This document shows, piece after piece, positions 27,678-37,403 of a DNA stretch of 64,000 nucleotides (positions are counted from its first letter, which is position 1; every line of letters starts with the position of its first letter). The notes under the pieces were generated by a model. The model ran no database searches. It was not told where the DNA came from and saw nothing but the letters and a program-made list of their open reading frames with translations. Both the position numbers and the translations under genes were made by a program. Source of the stretch: an uncultured Oxalobacter sp. (GTDB taxonomy: Bacteria; Pseudomonadota; Gammaproteobacteria; Burkholderiales; Burkholderiaceae_D); contig CAKQWF010000003.1 in the NCBI GenBank assembly GCA_934277985.1, forward strand, positions 62,001-126,000, in the 5' to 3' direction.

Positions 27678-29093
27678 TCAGGGCAGAACCTTGCCGGGAT
27701 TCATCAGATTGTCCGGATCGAACGCCTGCTTGACGAGCCGCATCATCCGCATTTCCACCTCGCTTTTGTAGGCGGCGTTCCTGTCGTGCTTCAATGCGCC
27801 CAGCCCGTGTTCGGCGGAAATGGCGCCATGCAACCGGATGACGTTGTCATAGACGATCCGGTTGACTTCGCCCTGCATCCGCAAAAAGTCGTCGTCCGCC
27901 ACGCCTTCGGGCGCGCCGACGTTATAGTGCAGGCTGCCGTCGCCGAGATGGCCGAACGTCACCATCCGGCACCCAGGAAAACGGTACTGGAGCTGCCTGT
28001 CCGTCGTTTCGATAAATTCGGCGAACAGCGAAGTCGGAACGGCAATATCGTGTTTGATGTTTTTGCCTTCGCGGGATTGTGCGGCGGAAATGTTTTCACG
28101 CAATGCCCACATCGATTTCGATTGCGAAAGCGTCTGCGCCAGGGCGGCATCGCAAATCACGGCGTCTTCCATCGCATACTGGAGCAGTTTTTCGAAACGG
28201 CTGGCGACATGTTCTTCCGGTTCGGTACTGGAAAGTTCCATCAGGACATAATAGTCCTGCATGAGCGACAGGGGAGACGACAGTTCCGGAAAATGCCGGG
28301 TGACCAGTTCCAGACTGTAACGCGACATCAGTTCGAACGTGGTCAGTACACCGTCGGCGAACTGCTGTGCGATGGACAAAAGACGCAACGCGTCGGCAGG
28401 CGTATCCAGCGCGACAAAGGCGGTTTGTCGCGTTCTCGGACGGGGAAACAGTTTCAGAACCGCCGCCGTGATGATGCCCAGCGTTCCTTCCGAGCCGATG
28501 AACAGATCCCGCAGATCGTAGCCGGTATTGTTCTTGCGGAGTTTGTACAGACCGTCCCATATCGCGCCGTCTGGCAGGACGACTTCCAGCCCAAGGCACA
28601 ATTCGCGGGCCGTACCGTAGCGCAAGACGGCGGTACCGCCGGCATTGGCTGCCAGATTGCCGCCGATCATGCAAGAACCTGACGAGGCCAGCGACAGCGG
28701 AAACATCCTGTCGGCATCCTGCGCCGCCTTGTGGATATCGTCCAGCAGGCAACCCGCCTCGACGGTCATGGTATTGTTGGCCAGATCGGTTTCCCGTATC
28801 CGTTTCATGCGTGCCAGCGAAATCACGACCGCTTTCCCTGAGGTATCCGGTACGCTGCCCAGCACCAGCCCGGTATTGCCTCCCTGAGGCACGATGGGTA
28901 TCCCGTGACGGCGGCAGAGTCTGACGATATCGGCGACTTCCTGCGTATTGCCGGGTTGCACGACGGCCAGCGCCTTTCCCGCAAACCGTTTACGGTAGTC
29001 GGTCACATAAAAATCCATTCTGGCCGGATCGCTGATGACATGGGCGCTGCCAAGCCGCTTTTTGCACAATTCGATAAAGGATGGCTGTGTCAT
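27678..29093 (-). CDS. GlcD-like FAD-linked oxidase
   Basis: 471 residues from the ATG at 29091-29093 (MTQPSFIELCKKRLG). It has the PCMH-type FAD-binding domain, with VQPGNTQEVADIVRLCRRHGIPIVPQGGNTGLVLGSVP and SLASSGSCMIGGNLAANAGGTAVLRYGTARELCLGLEVVLPDG, and a C-terminal FAD-oxidase domain ending ISAEHGLGALKH and FDPDNLMNPGKVLP. This is the family of glycolate oxidase GlcD, D-lactate and D-2-hydroxyglutarate dehydrogenases; the substrate is most likely a D-2-hydroxy acid. No glcE/glcF neighbours are present, so it probably acts as a single subunit. It is convergent with the GGDEF-EAL gene, with four bases between the stops. Confidence 0.88.
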   Translation of the reverse strand: MTQPSFIELCKKRLGSAHVISDPARMDFYVTDYRKRFAGKALAVVQPGNTQEVADIVRLCRRHGIPIVPQGGNTGLVLGSVPDTSGKAVVISLARMKRIRETDLANNTMTVEAGCLLDDIHKAAQDADRMFPLSLASSGSCMIGGNLAANAGGTAVLRYGTARELCLGLEVVLPDGAIWDGLYKLRKNNTGYDLRDLFIGSEGTLGIITAAVLKLFPRPRTRQTAFVALDTPADALRLLSIAQQFADGVLTTFELMSRYSLELVTRHFPELSSPLSLMQDYYVLMELSSTEPEEHVASRFEKLLQYAMEDAVICDAALAQTLSQSKSMWALRENISAAQSREGKNIKHDIAVPTSLFAEFIETTDRQLQYRFPGCRMVTFGHLGDGSLHYNVGAPEGVADDDFLRMQGEVNRIVYDNVIRLHGAISAEHGLGALKHDRNAAYKSEVEMRMMRLVKQAFDPDNLMNPGKVLP

Positions 29094-29267
29094 GATGAAA
29101 ACCGTTCCGTGAAATCCGCAACGGCAACCTGTCGGTGACCGCAACGTCCCGCACCGTCGCGCCGATTGCCGGATTGCAGCGCAAAATCAATATTCGGCCG
29201 GGAAACACATGATAAAACAATTTTGTCCGGTTGCCTGCCGGAGACGGTTTCATTTTAAAATGTTTTC

Positions 29268-30581
29268 ATGAACACACCCGATTTCACCCCCGGCGTATGG
29301 CGCAAGGTACAGGATATTTTCCGTCACCTCGACCGCAAACGCATCAAGAACTTCCTCAAGTACTGCTATGCGAAAGTGGAAGCGGACAACCTCACCGACG
29401 TCGCGGGCAATATCAGCTTCACCATCATCCTGAGTCTGGTGCCGATACTGGCGATCATGCTGGCGGTTTTCACCCGTTTCCCGGCATTCGGTTCCCTGCG
29501 GAAGACGCTGGAAACCTATTTCGCCCAGGGCCTGATTCCCGGCAACATCGCCCAGACCATCCTGGACTATCTCGGCACATTCGCCGCCAATGCGGCCAAC
29601 GTCTCCATCATCGGCGCGCTGGCGTTGCTGTTCACGACGCTGACGACCATTTCCACAATCGAGAGCGCTTTCAACCGTATCTGGCATATCCTCACGCCAC
29701 GCCCGTTGCTGACCCGTATCGTCCTGTATCTCGCCATCGCCTTGCTTGCGCCGCCGTTGCTGGGCATCTCCATTTACCTGACGACTTATCTGGTGCTGTC
29801 ACGTCACGGACTGATCGGCTGGCTGCCGTTTCTCAACGGCATATCCTCGCCGCTGATCGCCGTCATCTGGACGACGACCGCCTTTACGCTGCTATACCGC
29901 GTATTGCCAAACCGGCTTGTCCTCTGGAAAGACGCGCTGTCCGGCGGGCTGTTCGCCGCCATCGCGTTTGAAATCGCCATCCGGGTTTTCGCGTTTTTCA
30001 TCGTGAATTTCAGCTCTTACGAAAAAATCTACGGTGCGCTGGCGGCATTCCCGATCTTCATGTTGTGGGTCTATATCAGTTCGCTCATCATGCTGCTGGG
30101 CGCCATGCTCACGGCAGCGCTTCCGGAAATCCGCAGCGGCCACTGGGAAACCGTGCGGCATCCCGGCAGCCGGTTTTCGGATGCCCTGAAAATCATCGGT
30201 ATCATGTACCCTGAGGGAACGGTACGCAACCTCTCGCGTATCGAACTGGAACGACGTACACGGCTGGGAACCGCGGAAGTCGAATCCTGTCTCAAGACAC
30301 TGGAAAATCTGGGATGGGCAGTACCGTTCGATCCTCCCATGTTCCATACGGTTCCGCTGGGCAGACGCACCCTGAAGACATGGCGATGGCTCGGAGACGC
30401 AGACCATATCACCGTCGCGGACGTCTTCAGACACTTCGTTTTCACGGCAAGCCGGGATGTCCCCATTTCGCTCGAGGTGGAAAAAGCGGTCGGCGGCATA
30501 CTGGATATGACGCTGGCGGAATATTTCAGCCATCCCGGCGCCGTTCCGGTACATGCCGGCCATGCGGAAAAACGCCCCTGA
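29268..30581 (+). CDS. YihY/BrkB-family inner-membrane protein
   Basis: 437 residues. The N-terminal 280 contain six predicted transmembrane helices with family signatures: DNLTDVAGNISFTIILSLVPILAIMLAVFTRFP, ALLFTTLTTISTIESAFNRIWH, FSSYEKIYGALAAFPIFMLWVYISSLIMLLGA. A soluble C-terminal domain of about 150 residues looks winged-helix-like (RNLSRIELERRTRLGTAEVESCLKTLENLGWA). The family was once misnamed RNase BN; its function is unsettled (BrkB was linked to serum resistance in Bordetella). It is divergent from the GlcD-like gene. Confidence 0.88.
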   Translation: MNTPDFTPGVWRKVQDIFRHLDRKRIKNFLKYCYAKVEADNLTDVAGNISFTIILSLVPILAIMLAVFTRFPAFGSLRKTLETYFAQGLIPGNIAQTILDYLGTFAANAANVSIIGALALLFTTLTTISTIESAFNRIWHILTPRPLLTRIVLYLAIALLAPPLLGISIYLTTYLVLSRHGLIGWLPFLNGISSPLIAVIWTTTAFTLLYRVLPNRLVLWKDALSGGLFAAIAFEIAIRVFAFFIVNFSSYEKIYGALAAFPIFMLWVYISSLIMLLGAMLTAALPEIRSGHWETVRHPGSRFSDALKIIGIMYPEGTVRNLSRIELERRTRLGTAEVESCLKTLENLGWAVPFDPPMFHTVPLGRRTLKTWRWLGDADHITVADVFRHFVFTASRDVPISLEVEKAVGGILDMTLAEYFSHPGAVPVHAGHAEKRP

Positions 30582-30764
30582 TTGCCTGAAAACAGTACTT
30601 TCACCGGCTGTTTTCCGGACATTCCCCACCCGGGACGGGCAGTTTGGCCTGCAAAAGCGGCGTTCTTTTCCCGTTTCTTGACGCATGTTCGGAAAAAAAG
30701 GCTTTATGCGGTGTTATCTTAATAGGATGCAAACTTTCTACAGACGACAAAGCCGGGCGACACA

Positions 30765-32394
30765 ATGGCGATAGACGAAACACAGCACAAAAAGGAAGAC
30801 CGGCAAATCGGCGCATGGACGCCATTCCGTCACGGCGTATTCCGCATGCTATGGATCGCGATTTTGTTCGTGAACATCGCGTCATGGATGCAGGACGTCG
30901 GGGCAGGGTGGCTGATGACATCGCTCGCGCCGACGCCGGTAATGGTCTCGCTCGTGCAGGCGGCGACGAGCACGCCGTTTTTCCTGCTTGCCATCCCCGC
31001 AGGCGCCATGGCCGACATCGTCGATCGTCGCCGTTTTCTGATCGGTACACAGGTCTGGATGGCATGCTGTGCCGGATTGCTGGGGATATTGACCCTGACC
31101 GGCGTGACCGGCTCCTTTCTTTTGCTGCTCTTTACCTTCTGTCTGGGCGTGGGTATCGCCATGATGATGCCGGCATGGGGCGCGATCATTCCCGAACTCG
31201 TCCCGCGTGAAGAATTGCAGTCCGCAGTCGCACTGAACAGCATCGCCATCAACGTCGCACGCTCCATCGGCCCGGCCATCGCGGGCACCATCGTGGCGGC
31301 GGCCGGTTCCGGCGCCGTATTCATGGCCAACGCCTGCTTCTACACCATCGTGCTCTTCCTGATTTTCCGCTGGAAGCGCAACGTTCCGCAAAGCACGCTT
31401 CCCGCCGAACATCTTATCAGTGCCGTCCGTACCGGATTGCGCTTCGCACGCCATTCACAGGCGCTGCGAGCCGTCATGGTACGCGGATGCTGTTTCTTCA
31501 TTTTCGCCAGCGCCTCATGGGCATTGATGCCGCTGATCGTCCGGCAGGAACTCAAAAGCGGGCCGAGCACCTACGGTCTGCTGCTTGCCTGCATCGGCGT
31601 CGGTGCGATCACGGGCGCCATCCTGATGCCCCGCCTGATCCGTCGCGTCACGCGCGACACCATCATCCGCTGTGCCTCGGCGCTTTATGGGCTGGCGATG
31701 CTGGCGCTGGCCATGTCCGATATCGTCGCCGCGGCATGTGCCGCCATGCTCGTGATCGGACTTTCCTGGATGATGACAGCCTCGGCCCTGATGACTGCCG
31801 CACAGATTTCGCTTCCCGGGTGGGTCAGGGCACGCGGACTGGCTTTTTTCTGGATCGTATTCACCGGCGGCATGGCCGGCGGCAGCGTCATCTGGGGACA
31901 AGTGGCCGGCCTGCTCAATATCCCGACGGCACTCATCATCGCCTCGATTTGCCTGTATATCGGGTATCGCGGTTTCATGGCGGTTTTATGTCGGTCTGCA
32001 TGACAAGGCCGATCTGACGACCCTGTCATCCGACTGGGCAGGACCTGTACCGCGCAATATCGAAATGCACGAAGGACCGATCATGGTCACCATCGAGTAC
32101 CTGATCCGTCCGGAAGATGCCGACGATTTCATCGCAGCCATGACCCGGCTGCGTGACATCCGCCAGCGTAACGGCGCGATGATGTGGAACCTGTTCAACG
32201 ACATGACCCGTCCGGGCATCATGGTCGAATCCTATCTCATCGAATCCATGCTGGAAATGCTGCGCCAGCGCGAACGCATGACCGTCTCCGACCTCGAAGT
32301 CCGTGAAAAGGCACGTGCCTTCCATCAGGGCAGCTCGCCGCCGAAAGTCAACCGGCTGCTCTCGGCTATCGGACACCGGCGGATTTTCGAGTAG
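30765..32394 (+). pseudogene. MFS transporter (MFS_3 type), frameshifted near the 3' end
   Basis: The first frame encodes 412 residues (30765-32003) with twelve membrane segments, the start of a typical MFS_3 protein (FRMLWIAILFVNIASWMQDVGAGWLMTSLAPTP; MADIVDRRRFLIGTQ; GPAIAGTIVAAAGSGAVFMANA). It ends abruptly at TGA 32001-32003. The next frame continues without a stop from about 31981 to 32394 and encodes the soluble C-terminal domain normal for this family (EGPIMVTIEYLIRPEDADDFIAAMTRLRDIRQRNGAMMWNLF). Removing one T from the run 31984-31987 fuses the parts into one 542-residue protein of family length. The cause may be mutation, sequencing error or, less likely, programmed slippage. The membrane part is complete, so partial function is conceivable. 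Confidence 0.8.
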
Positions 32395-32409
32395 CAAAAG
32401 GCTTCAGGC

Positions 32410-33180
32410 TCACGCGATACCGAACCCGATCACCAGTTCATAAGTCACCGGCAAACCTTCCGTTTCCCGCAAGGCTTCATAACGTTGCTGTACCGTTTGC
32501 CATGCCGTCTTGCCCATCATGGCACGCCGCTTTCCGGCAGAATAACCCGCACCGATCCCCCGAACCGATTCCAGGGCGGAACGGACATCCGGGTAATGCA
32601 TCCGGTGGGTTTCGTGAATGACGTGAACATCGGTGAAACCGGCTTTCAGCAAGCAGTTTCGCTGTTCGTCAGGAGAAGAAAACGACAACACGCGGCGGGA
32701 CGTATCGACACCATCGAAGGCATGGGCGATTTCGCAAAGCGTACCAGGCGCCAGCGTCGAGAAATACAAAATGCCGTCCTGAGCCAATACGCGGTGCAAT
32801 TCGCGGAAAACGGTTTGCGGATGGCACCATTGCAATGCCAGACTGCTCCAGACGAAATCGAACGTTCCGTCATCGAAGGTCATGGCTTCCAGGTCGCCGC
32901 AGACGGCGTCAAATCCCTTTTGACGCATGCGTTCGACCATTTCGCCAGACAGATCGCAACCGGTCAGACGGGCATCGGGCCAGAAACTGCGGAGACACTG
33001 TGCGCCGAAACCGGTTCCGCATCCCCCGTCGAGGATGTTTTCCGGGGAAAACCCGCGCGGCAACCATTCGGGCAACAGGCACAACATCCGCTCGCAAACC
33101 CGCCGCTGGAACAGCGCCAGCGAGTCATAGGCGTCGGCTGCACGGCCAAACGCTTCGCAAATCCGTTTTTTTTCCATCAT
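32410..33180 (-). CDS. bioC: malonyl-ACP O-methyltransferase BioC
   Basis: 256 residues from the first of two tandem ATGs (33180); the second (33177) is equally possible. It begins EKKRICEAFGRAADAYDSLALFQRRVCERM, typical of BioC. The SAM-binding motif I is ILDGGCGTGFGAQCL, followed by LTGCDLSGEMVERMR and FDFVWSSLALQWC. BioC methylates malonyl-ACP to start pimelate synthesis for biotin. The start overlaps the bioH stop (ATGA), third in a bioF-bioH-bioC operon. bioA, bioD and bioB are not in this window. Confidence 0.93.
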   Translation of the reverse strand: MMEKKRICEAFGRAADAYDSLALFQRRVCERMLCLLPEWLPRGFSPENILDGGCGTGFGAQCLRSFWPDARLTGCDLSGEMVERMRQKGFDAVCGDLEAMTFDDGTFDFVWSSLALQWCHPQTVFRELHRVLAQDGILYFSTLAPGTLCEIAHAFDGVDTSRRVLSFSSPDEQRNCLLKAGFTDVHVIHETHRMHYPDVRSALESVRGIGAGYSAGKRRAMMGKTAWQTVQQRYEALRETEGLPVTYELVIGFGIA

Positions 33181-33914
33181 GCCTGTTCCATAAAGGCCGT
33201 CATCAGTGCCGCGCACCGCTGCGGTTCGGAGAGAAACGGCGCATGCGCCACATCCGGCAACAATGTAAGGGAAGCGTCCGGCAGATTCTTTTCCAGCCAG
33301 CGTGCCGCATCCGGCGGCATCAACGGATCGTTTTCGCCATGTATGAGCAGGGTTTTTTGCCGGATGGACGGAACCAGCATGCGAAAATCGGCATGATCAA
33401 GAAAATCCAGCCCGGCGTCGAGTACAGCGACAGGGGGTATCTCCAGCCGCGAGAGCCGGCGGACGATTTCGCGCCCGTGACGGTCTGCACGGTTGAATAA
33501 CGAAACGAAGCGACGCATCGTCGTTTTCGGATCGGATCGTACCCCTTGTCTGAACGTATCGCCCGTATCGCGCGGCATACCGAACGCCCAATCAGCTTTC
33601 GCGGCGAAACACGGTGTTCCACCGAACAATACCAGTCTTTCAACCTTGTCGGGATAGCGGGCGGCGGCCTGCAACGCCAGAATCGCACCCATCGACCAGC
33701 CGCACAGCACGACCGGACCCGAAACGGACGCCATCATGGTATCCGCCCAGCAGGCAAGGGGATCGCCGCCTGGCAGGGCAGTCGCGCCATACCCCGGCAA
33801 GGGGATGGCATCGTAATGTACCTCATTCGGCATGAGCTCACGCAACTCGTCGATCAGCGTATCCCATACCGTTGGGGACATGCCCCAACCGTGCCAGAAA
33901 ACCAGTGACGTCAT
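33177..33914 (-). CDS. bioH: pimeloyl-ACP methyl ester esterase BioH
   Basis: 245 residues, alpha/beta-hydrolase fold. The oxyanion-hole region is FWHGWGMS at residues 6-13, the nucleophile Ser74 lies in GWSMG, the acid Asp in HGENDPLMP (about 197) and the catalytic His in DVAHAPFLSEP (about 223). BioH cleaves the methyl ester to release pimeloyl-ACP for BioF. Both ends overlap its neighbours by 4 bases (bioF upstream, bioC downstream), giving a tightly coupled operon. Some family members are generic carboxylesterases, but the context settles the role. Confidence 0.92.
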   Translation of the reverse strand: MTSLVFWHGWGMSPTVWDTLIDELRELMPNEVHYDAIPLPGYGATALPGGDPLACWADTMMASVSGPVVLCGWSMGAILALQAAARYPDKVERLVLFGGTPCFAAKADWAFGMPRDTGDTFRQGVRSDPKTTMRRFVSLFNRADRHGREIVRRLSRLEIPPVAVLDAGLDFLDHADFRMLVPSIRQKTLLIHGENDPLMPPDAARWLEKNLPDASLTLLPDVAHAPFLSEPQRCAALMTAFMEQA

Positions 33915-35065
33915 GCCAGTTCCTTCAATGCCTGTACCAGAGTGTCCACCTGTTCTTCCGTATGGGCGGCGGACAATGAAATCCGCAAACGCGCGCTGCC
34001 GACAGGAACCGTCGGCGGCCTGATCGCCGGAACCCAGATACCGCGGTCACGCAAGCCTTCCGACACTTTCAGCACGGCATCGTTTTCCCCGATGACGACA
34101 GGCTGGATTGCGGTGAACGAAGGCAACAATCTCCAGCGTGAACCCGACAGACCGTTTTGCAGGCGGGTGATGAGCTTTTGAAGATGGCTTCTCCGATCGT
34201 CGCCATTGGCGATCAGTTCCAGCGAGGCGCAAATCGCGCTTGCCAGTACCGGACTGCTGGCCGTCGTGAAAATATAGGAACGGGAACGCTGCATCAGCCA
34301 TTCGATCACGGTATCGGAACCGGCGATGAAAGCGCCCGACACCCCGGCGGCTTTCCCCAGTGTGCCGATATAGACCAGACGCGGCGAAAAGGGCAGTCCC
34401 GCATGATCGAGCGAGCCGCGTCCGTGCCGTCCCAGTACGCCGAAACCATGCGCATCGTCGATCACCAGCCAGGCATCGTAACGTTCGGCCAGTTCGGCAA
34501 GTTTTTCCAGCGGCGCCAGATCGCCGTCCATGCTGAACACGGCGTCGGAAAGAATCAGTTTTCGTTTCGCCGTGCTGGCGGAAAGCAGTCTTTCGAGGTG
34601 CGCCATATCGTTATGCGCATAGCGCCGGTGTTCAGCACGGGAAAGCTGGACCGCGTCGATCAGCGAAGCGTGGTTGAGCCTGTCGGCAAACACGGCGTCA
34701 CCGCGTCCGACCAGTGTGGGAACGACTCCGATATTGGCCATGTAGCCGGTACTGTAAAAAAGGGCGCGTTCCGCACCGACAAACGCAGCCAGTGCCTTTT
34801 CCAGCTCCTCATGCGGCTGCATATGTCCGCTGACCACGTGCGAGCCGCCTGAACCCGTTCCCCAGCGTCGTACCGAGGATGCCACCGCTTCCATCAGTGC
34901 GGGGTGAGAGGCCAGCCCCAGATAGTCGTTGCTGCAAAAAGCCAAAAACGGCTCGCCATCGATCACGGCATAAGGCCCGCAGGCGGATTCCAGTGTCCTG
35001 CGCCGGCGCAACAGATTGTCGCTTGCCAGCGATTGAAGCTGGCACGTCAGTTCTTCCCAGATCAT
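33911..35065 (-). CDS. bioF: 8-amino-7-oxononanoate synthase
   Basis: 384 residues, the usual length. PLP-dependent alpha-oxoamine synthase: FCSNDYLGLASHPAL near the N-terminus, SGSHVVSGHMQPHEELE (residues following the Gly-rich loop), DDAHGFGVLGRHGRGSLDH and the PLP lysine in TLGKAAGVSGAFI. It condenses pimeloyl-ACP with alanine in the first committed step of biotin ring assembly. First gene of bioF-bioH-bioC. The ATG at 35063-35065 is preceded by GGAAAACGGAA. Confidence 0.95.
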   Translation of the reverse strand: MIWEELTCQLQSLASDNLLRRRRTLESACGPYAVIDGEPFLAFCSNDYLGLASHPALMEAVASSVRRWGTGSGGSHVVSGHMQPHEELEKALAAFVGAERALFYSTGYMANIGVVPTLVGRGDAVFADRLNHASLIDAVQLSRAEHRRYAHNDMAHLERLLSASTAKRKLILSDAVFSMDGDLAPLEKLAELAERYDAWLVIDDAHGFGVLGRHGRGSLDHAGLPFSPRLVYIGTLGKAAGVSGAFIAGSDTVIEWLMQRSRSYIFTTASSPVLASAICASLELIANGDDRRSHLQKLITRLQNGLSGSRWRLLPSFTAIQPVVIGENDAVLKVSEGLRDRGIWVPAIRPPTVPVGSARLRISLSAAHTEEQVDTLVQALKELA

Positions 35066-35081
35066 TTCCGTTTTCCAAAGC

Positions 35082-35100
35082 CGGATGCCTTGCGCATCCG
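35082..35100. other. hairpin between the TANGO2-like gene and bioF
   Basis: CGGATGC (35082-35088) pairs perfectly with GCATCCG (35094-35100) around a 5-base loop. On the minus strand it starts just after the upstream stop codon and ends 16 bases before the bioF start. It could be a weak terminator separating the two genes or a structure affecting bioF translation. Confidence 0.45.
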
Positions 35101-35101
35101 T

Positions 35102-35842
35102 TCAGCGAATCACCCGCTCATGCAGGACGGGAGGCTCATCATTATACAGTTCTACCAATGTCGATGCGCGCGTTCCGTAGTCATCCGACTCGATGCATAC
35201 CGACGAGAGGAGTTTTTCCCATTCATAGGAAACACCGGTATGCGGCAAGAGCCTGTCCGGCGCTTTCGTCGTATCCGAAAGCATTTCGAAATAGGCTTCT
35301 TCCGGCGCGTTGATCCCCAGAAGCGAGGCGAACTGGGCACGGGTACGGACGACCTTCGGCCAGGGATCGTCGAGCAGGGCGTTGGACAGTCCGTAAATGC
35401 CAGGCTTGAGCGGCATGCCGTTTTTCGGATTCATCATGCCGAAATTGGAATACCAGATCATGGTATCGCCGTCGCCCACCAGCAAATTGAACCCGTTGTA
35501 GTGGTAAGACTCGTGCCTGATTTCGCGGATATATTCTTCCGGCGTCAGATTCGACGCCAGATAATTGCTGACCAGCAAACCGCGTGTCGGCGCGTTTTCC
35601 TTCATCAGATGCGGCGCACGTACATTGGTCAGCGCCGCAAACCGGTTGCCTCGCCCGTTTTTGCCATGCGCCACCCCCAGCCAGGTACCGCCGCCTTCCA
35701 GATCGCGTCCGGCGTAAATCTGGGGATGATCCTGCCAGCGGTGGGCGGGAATGGCGGGGCGTGCATAAAATTCGTCCCGATTGGACGCGGCGATCAGGGG
35801 AGTGCCGGGCTTGACATGCCAGGCAAAGACAATGAGACACAT
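35102..35842 (-). CDS. NRDE/TANGO2-family protein
   Basis: 246 residues from the ATG at 35840-35842, where the conserved start MCLIVFAWHVKPGTPLIAASNRDEFYARP begins; the open frame continues upstream without similarity. The family hallmark N-R-D-E lies at residues 22-25, followed by AGRDLEGGGTWLGV and NVRAPHLMKENAPTRGLLVSNYL. The Cys at position 2 and the fold suggest an Ntn-hydrolase relationship. Human TANGO2 is linked to heme or acyl-CoA handling, but the bacterial role is not settled. It sits 36 bp upstream of bioF on the same strand. Confidence 0.88.
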   Translation of the reverse strand: MCLIVFAWHVKPGTPLIAASNRDEFYARPAIPAHRWQDHPQIYAGRDLEGGGTWLGVAHGKNGRGNRFAALTNVRAPHLMKENAPTRGLLVSNYLASNLTPEEYIREIRHESYHYNGFNLLVGDGDTMIWYSNFGMMNPKNGMPLKPGIYGLSNALLDDPWPKVVRTRAQFASLLGINAPEEAYFEMLSDTTKAPDRLLPHTGVSYEWEKLLSSVCIESDDYGTRASTLVELYNDEPPVLHERVIR

Positions 35843-35969
35843 GCGAAACAGATTCTCCGGAAAAGCAACCGACAAAAGATTCCAGCCGGACGCTGAAAAA
35901 CCGTTTTTTATTTTAAAACAAAATGGATTTTCAGGTTTTTCACGCCCATTTTCGCATAGTCCATGATTT

Positions 35970-37403
35970 TCAGGGCAATTTTCTTTCATCACCGCCCAGC
36001 TCGTCCGCACGGTCTATCCAGCCGCCGCCCAGCGCCTTGTATAACCCGGCCAGCGAAGTGAGCGATGTCGCCTTGAGTTGCGCCAGCGAAAGCTGTTCAG
36101 GAAACAGCGACTGTTCCGCCTGCAGGACAACCGAATAGGCCGAATAGCCTTCCTTGTACTGAAGCCGCGCCAGTCTGGCATAGTCGTCGAGCTGCCCGAC
36201 AAGCAGGGTTTCATGTGAGAGTTGCCGTTTGCTTTCCTGCATGAGCGACAAGGCATTGTCCACATCGGCGAACGCCGATTGCACGACTGATTCGTATTTC
36301 GCGAGAGCGGCGCGTTGTCCGGCCTCAGCCTGTTCGACCTGGGAACGGATCGCGCCTCCCTGAAACAGCGGCAGACTGACGACACCGCCGAAATTCCAGA
36401 CTTTCGCATGACCGCCCCACAGGTTTTTCAGCGATTCGCTGGACGTACCGAATGCGCCGGTCAGTGAAATCGTCGGGAAATACTGCGCGCGTGCCGCACC
36501 GATCATGGCATTGGCAGCGATCAGATCCTGTTCCGCCCCCAGAATGTCCGGACGTCGCAGCAAAAGGTTCGATGGCAAATCCGCCGGTACCGCAGGCTCC
36601 CTGAGTTTGTCGAGCGTCAGTCCCCGCATGACGGGCCCCGGATTGCGTCCCATGAGGATATTGAGCGCGTTTTCCGTCGCCGCGATACTGTGACGTATCG
36701 GCGGTATCCTGCTTTGCGCCGTTTCATACTGCGAAGCGGCCTGCGCCACCGTCATTTGCGACGTAACGCCATATTTGAACTGCAACTGCGCGATCCGCAA
36801 GGCTTCGGCATAGTTATCGGAAGTGCTTTGCGCGATTTTCAGCTGTTCGTCCAGCGCCAGCAAATTGATATAGTTTGTGACGACATCGGCGACGACGGAG
36901 AGCAACACTCCACGCCGCGCCTGTTCCATCGAACGTGCATCCGCTTCGGCCGACTCGGTCAGCCGACGGATTCTCCCCCAGAAATCCAGTTCCCAGCTTG
37001 CCGAAAGGGTGGCCTGCCTGTTGTTCTGGGGATTGGGAACGCCGATGACCGGTTCAGCATCCCTTTCCGAAAGCCGCTCGCGTGTCGTCCGGGCATCCAC
37101 TCCAACTTGCGGAAACAGTTCCGAACGTGCCTGCATGATGGCGTCTGCCGCTTTTTCCGAATTGGCCAGCGCCGCTTTCAGGTTGCGGTTGTTGCGCACG
37201 GCCTGCAAGACCATGCCGTTCAAAACCGGATCAGCGAAACTTTCCCACCATCGCGAATCCAGTGCCGTCGGCAAGGCATCGTCGGTCAATGGCCGGTAAG
37301 CGTCCGGCACGGCGATATCCGGACGATGATAGTCCGGTCCCATCACGCAGCCTCCAAGAACCGCAGCAAGCAGCAAGACCGGTACGAACCTTTCCGTCTT
37401 CAT
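35970..37403 (-). CDS. RND efflux outer-membrane factor (OprM/NodT family)
   Basis: 477 residues. A lipoprotein signal (MKTERFVPVLLLAAVLGGC) ends at the lipobox L-G-G-C, so it is anchored at Cys19. The body has the two repeated TolC-like halves: VRNNRNLKAALANSEKAADAIMQARSELFPQVGVDA...ASWELDFWGRIRRLTESAEA, and LLRRPDILGAEQDLIAANAMIGAARAQYFPTISLTGAFG. It forms the trimeric outer-membrane and periplasmic channel. Its start overlaps the permease stop by 4 bases. It is the last gene of the adaptor-permease-channel operon, and looks intact although the adaptor does not. Confidence 0.92.
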   Translation of the reverse strand: MKTERFVPVLLLAAVLGGCVMGPDYHRPDIAVPDAYRPLTDDALPTALDSRWWESFADPVLNGMVLQAVRNNRNLKAALANSEKAADAIMQARSELFPQVGVDARTTRERLSERDAEPVIGVPNPQNNRQATLSASWELDFWGRIRRLTESAEADARSMEQARRGVLLSVVADVVTNYINLLALDEQLKIAQSTSDNYAEALRIAQLQFKYGVTSQMTVAQAASQYETAQSRIPPIRHSIAATENALNILMGRNPGPVMRGLTLDKLREPAVPADLPSNLLLRRPDILGAEQDLIAANAMIGAARAQYFPTISLTGAFGTSSESLKNLWGGHAKVWNFGGVVSLPLFQGGAIRSQVEQAEAGQRAALAKYESVVQSAFADVDNALSLMQESKRQLSHETLLVGQLDDYARLARLQYKEGYSAYSVVLQAEQSLFPEQLSLAQLKATSLTSLAGLYKALGGGWIDRADELGGDERKLP

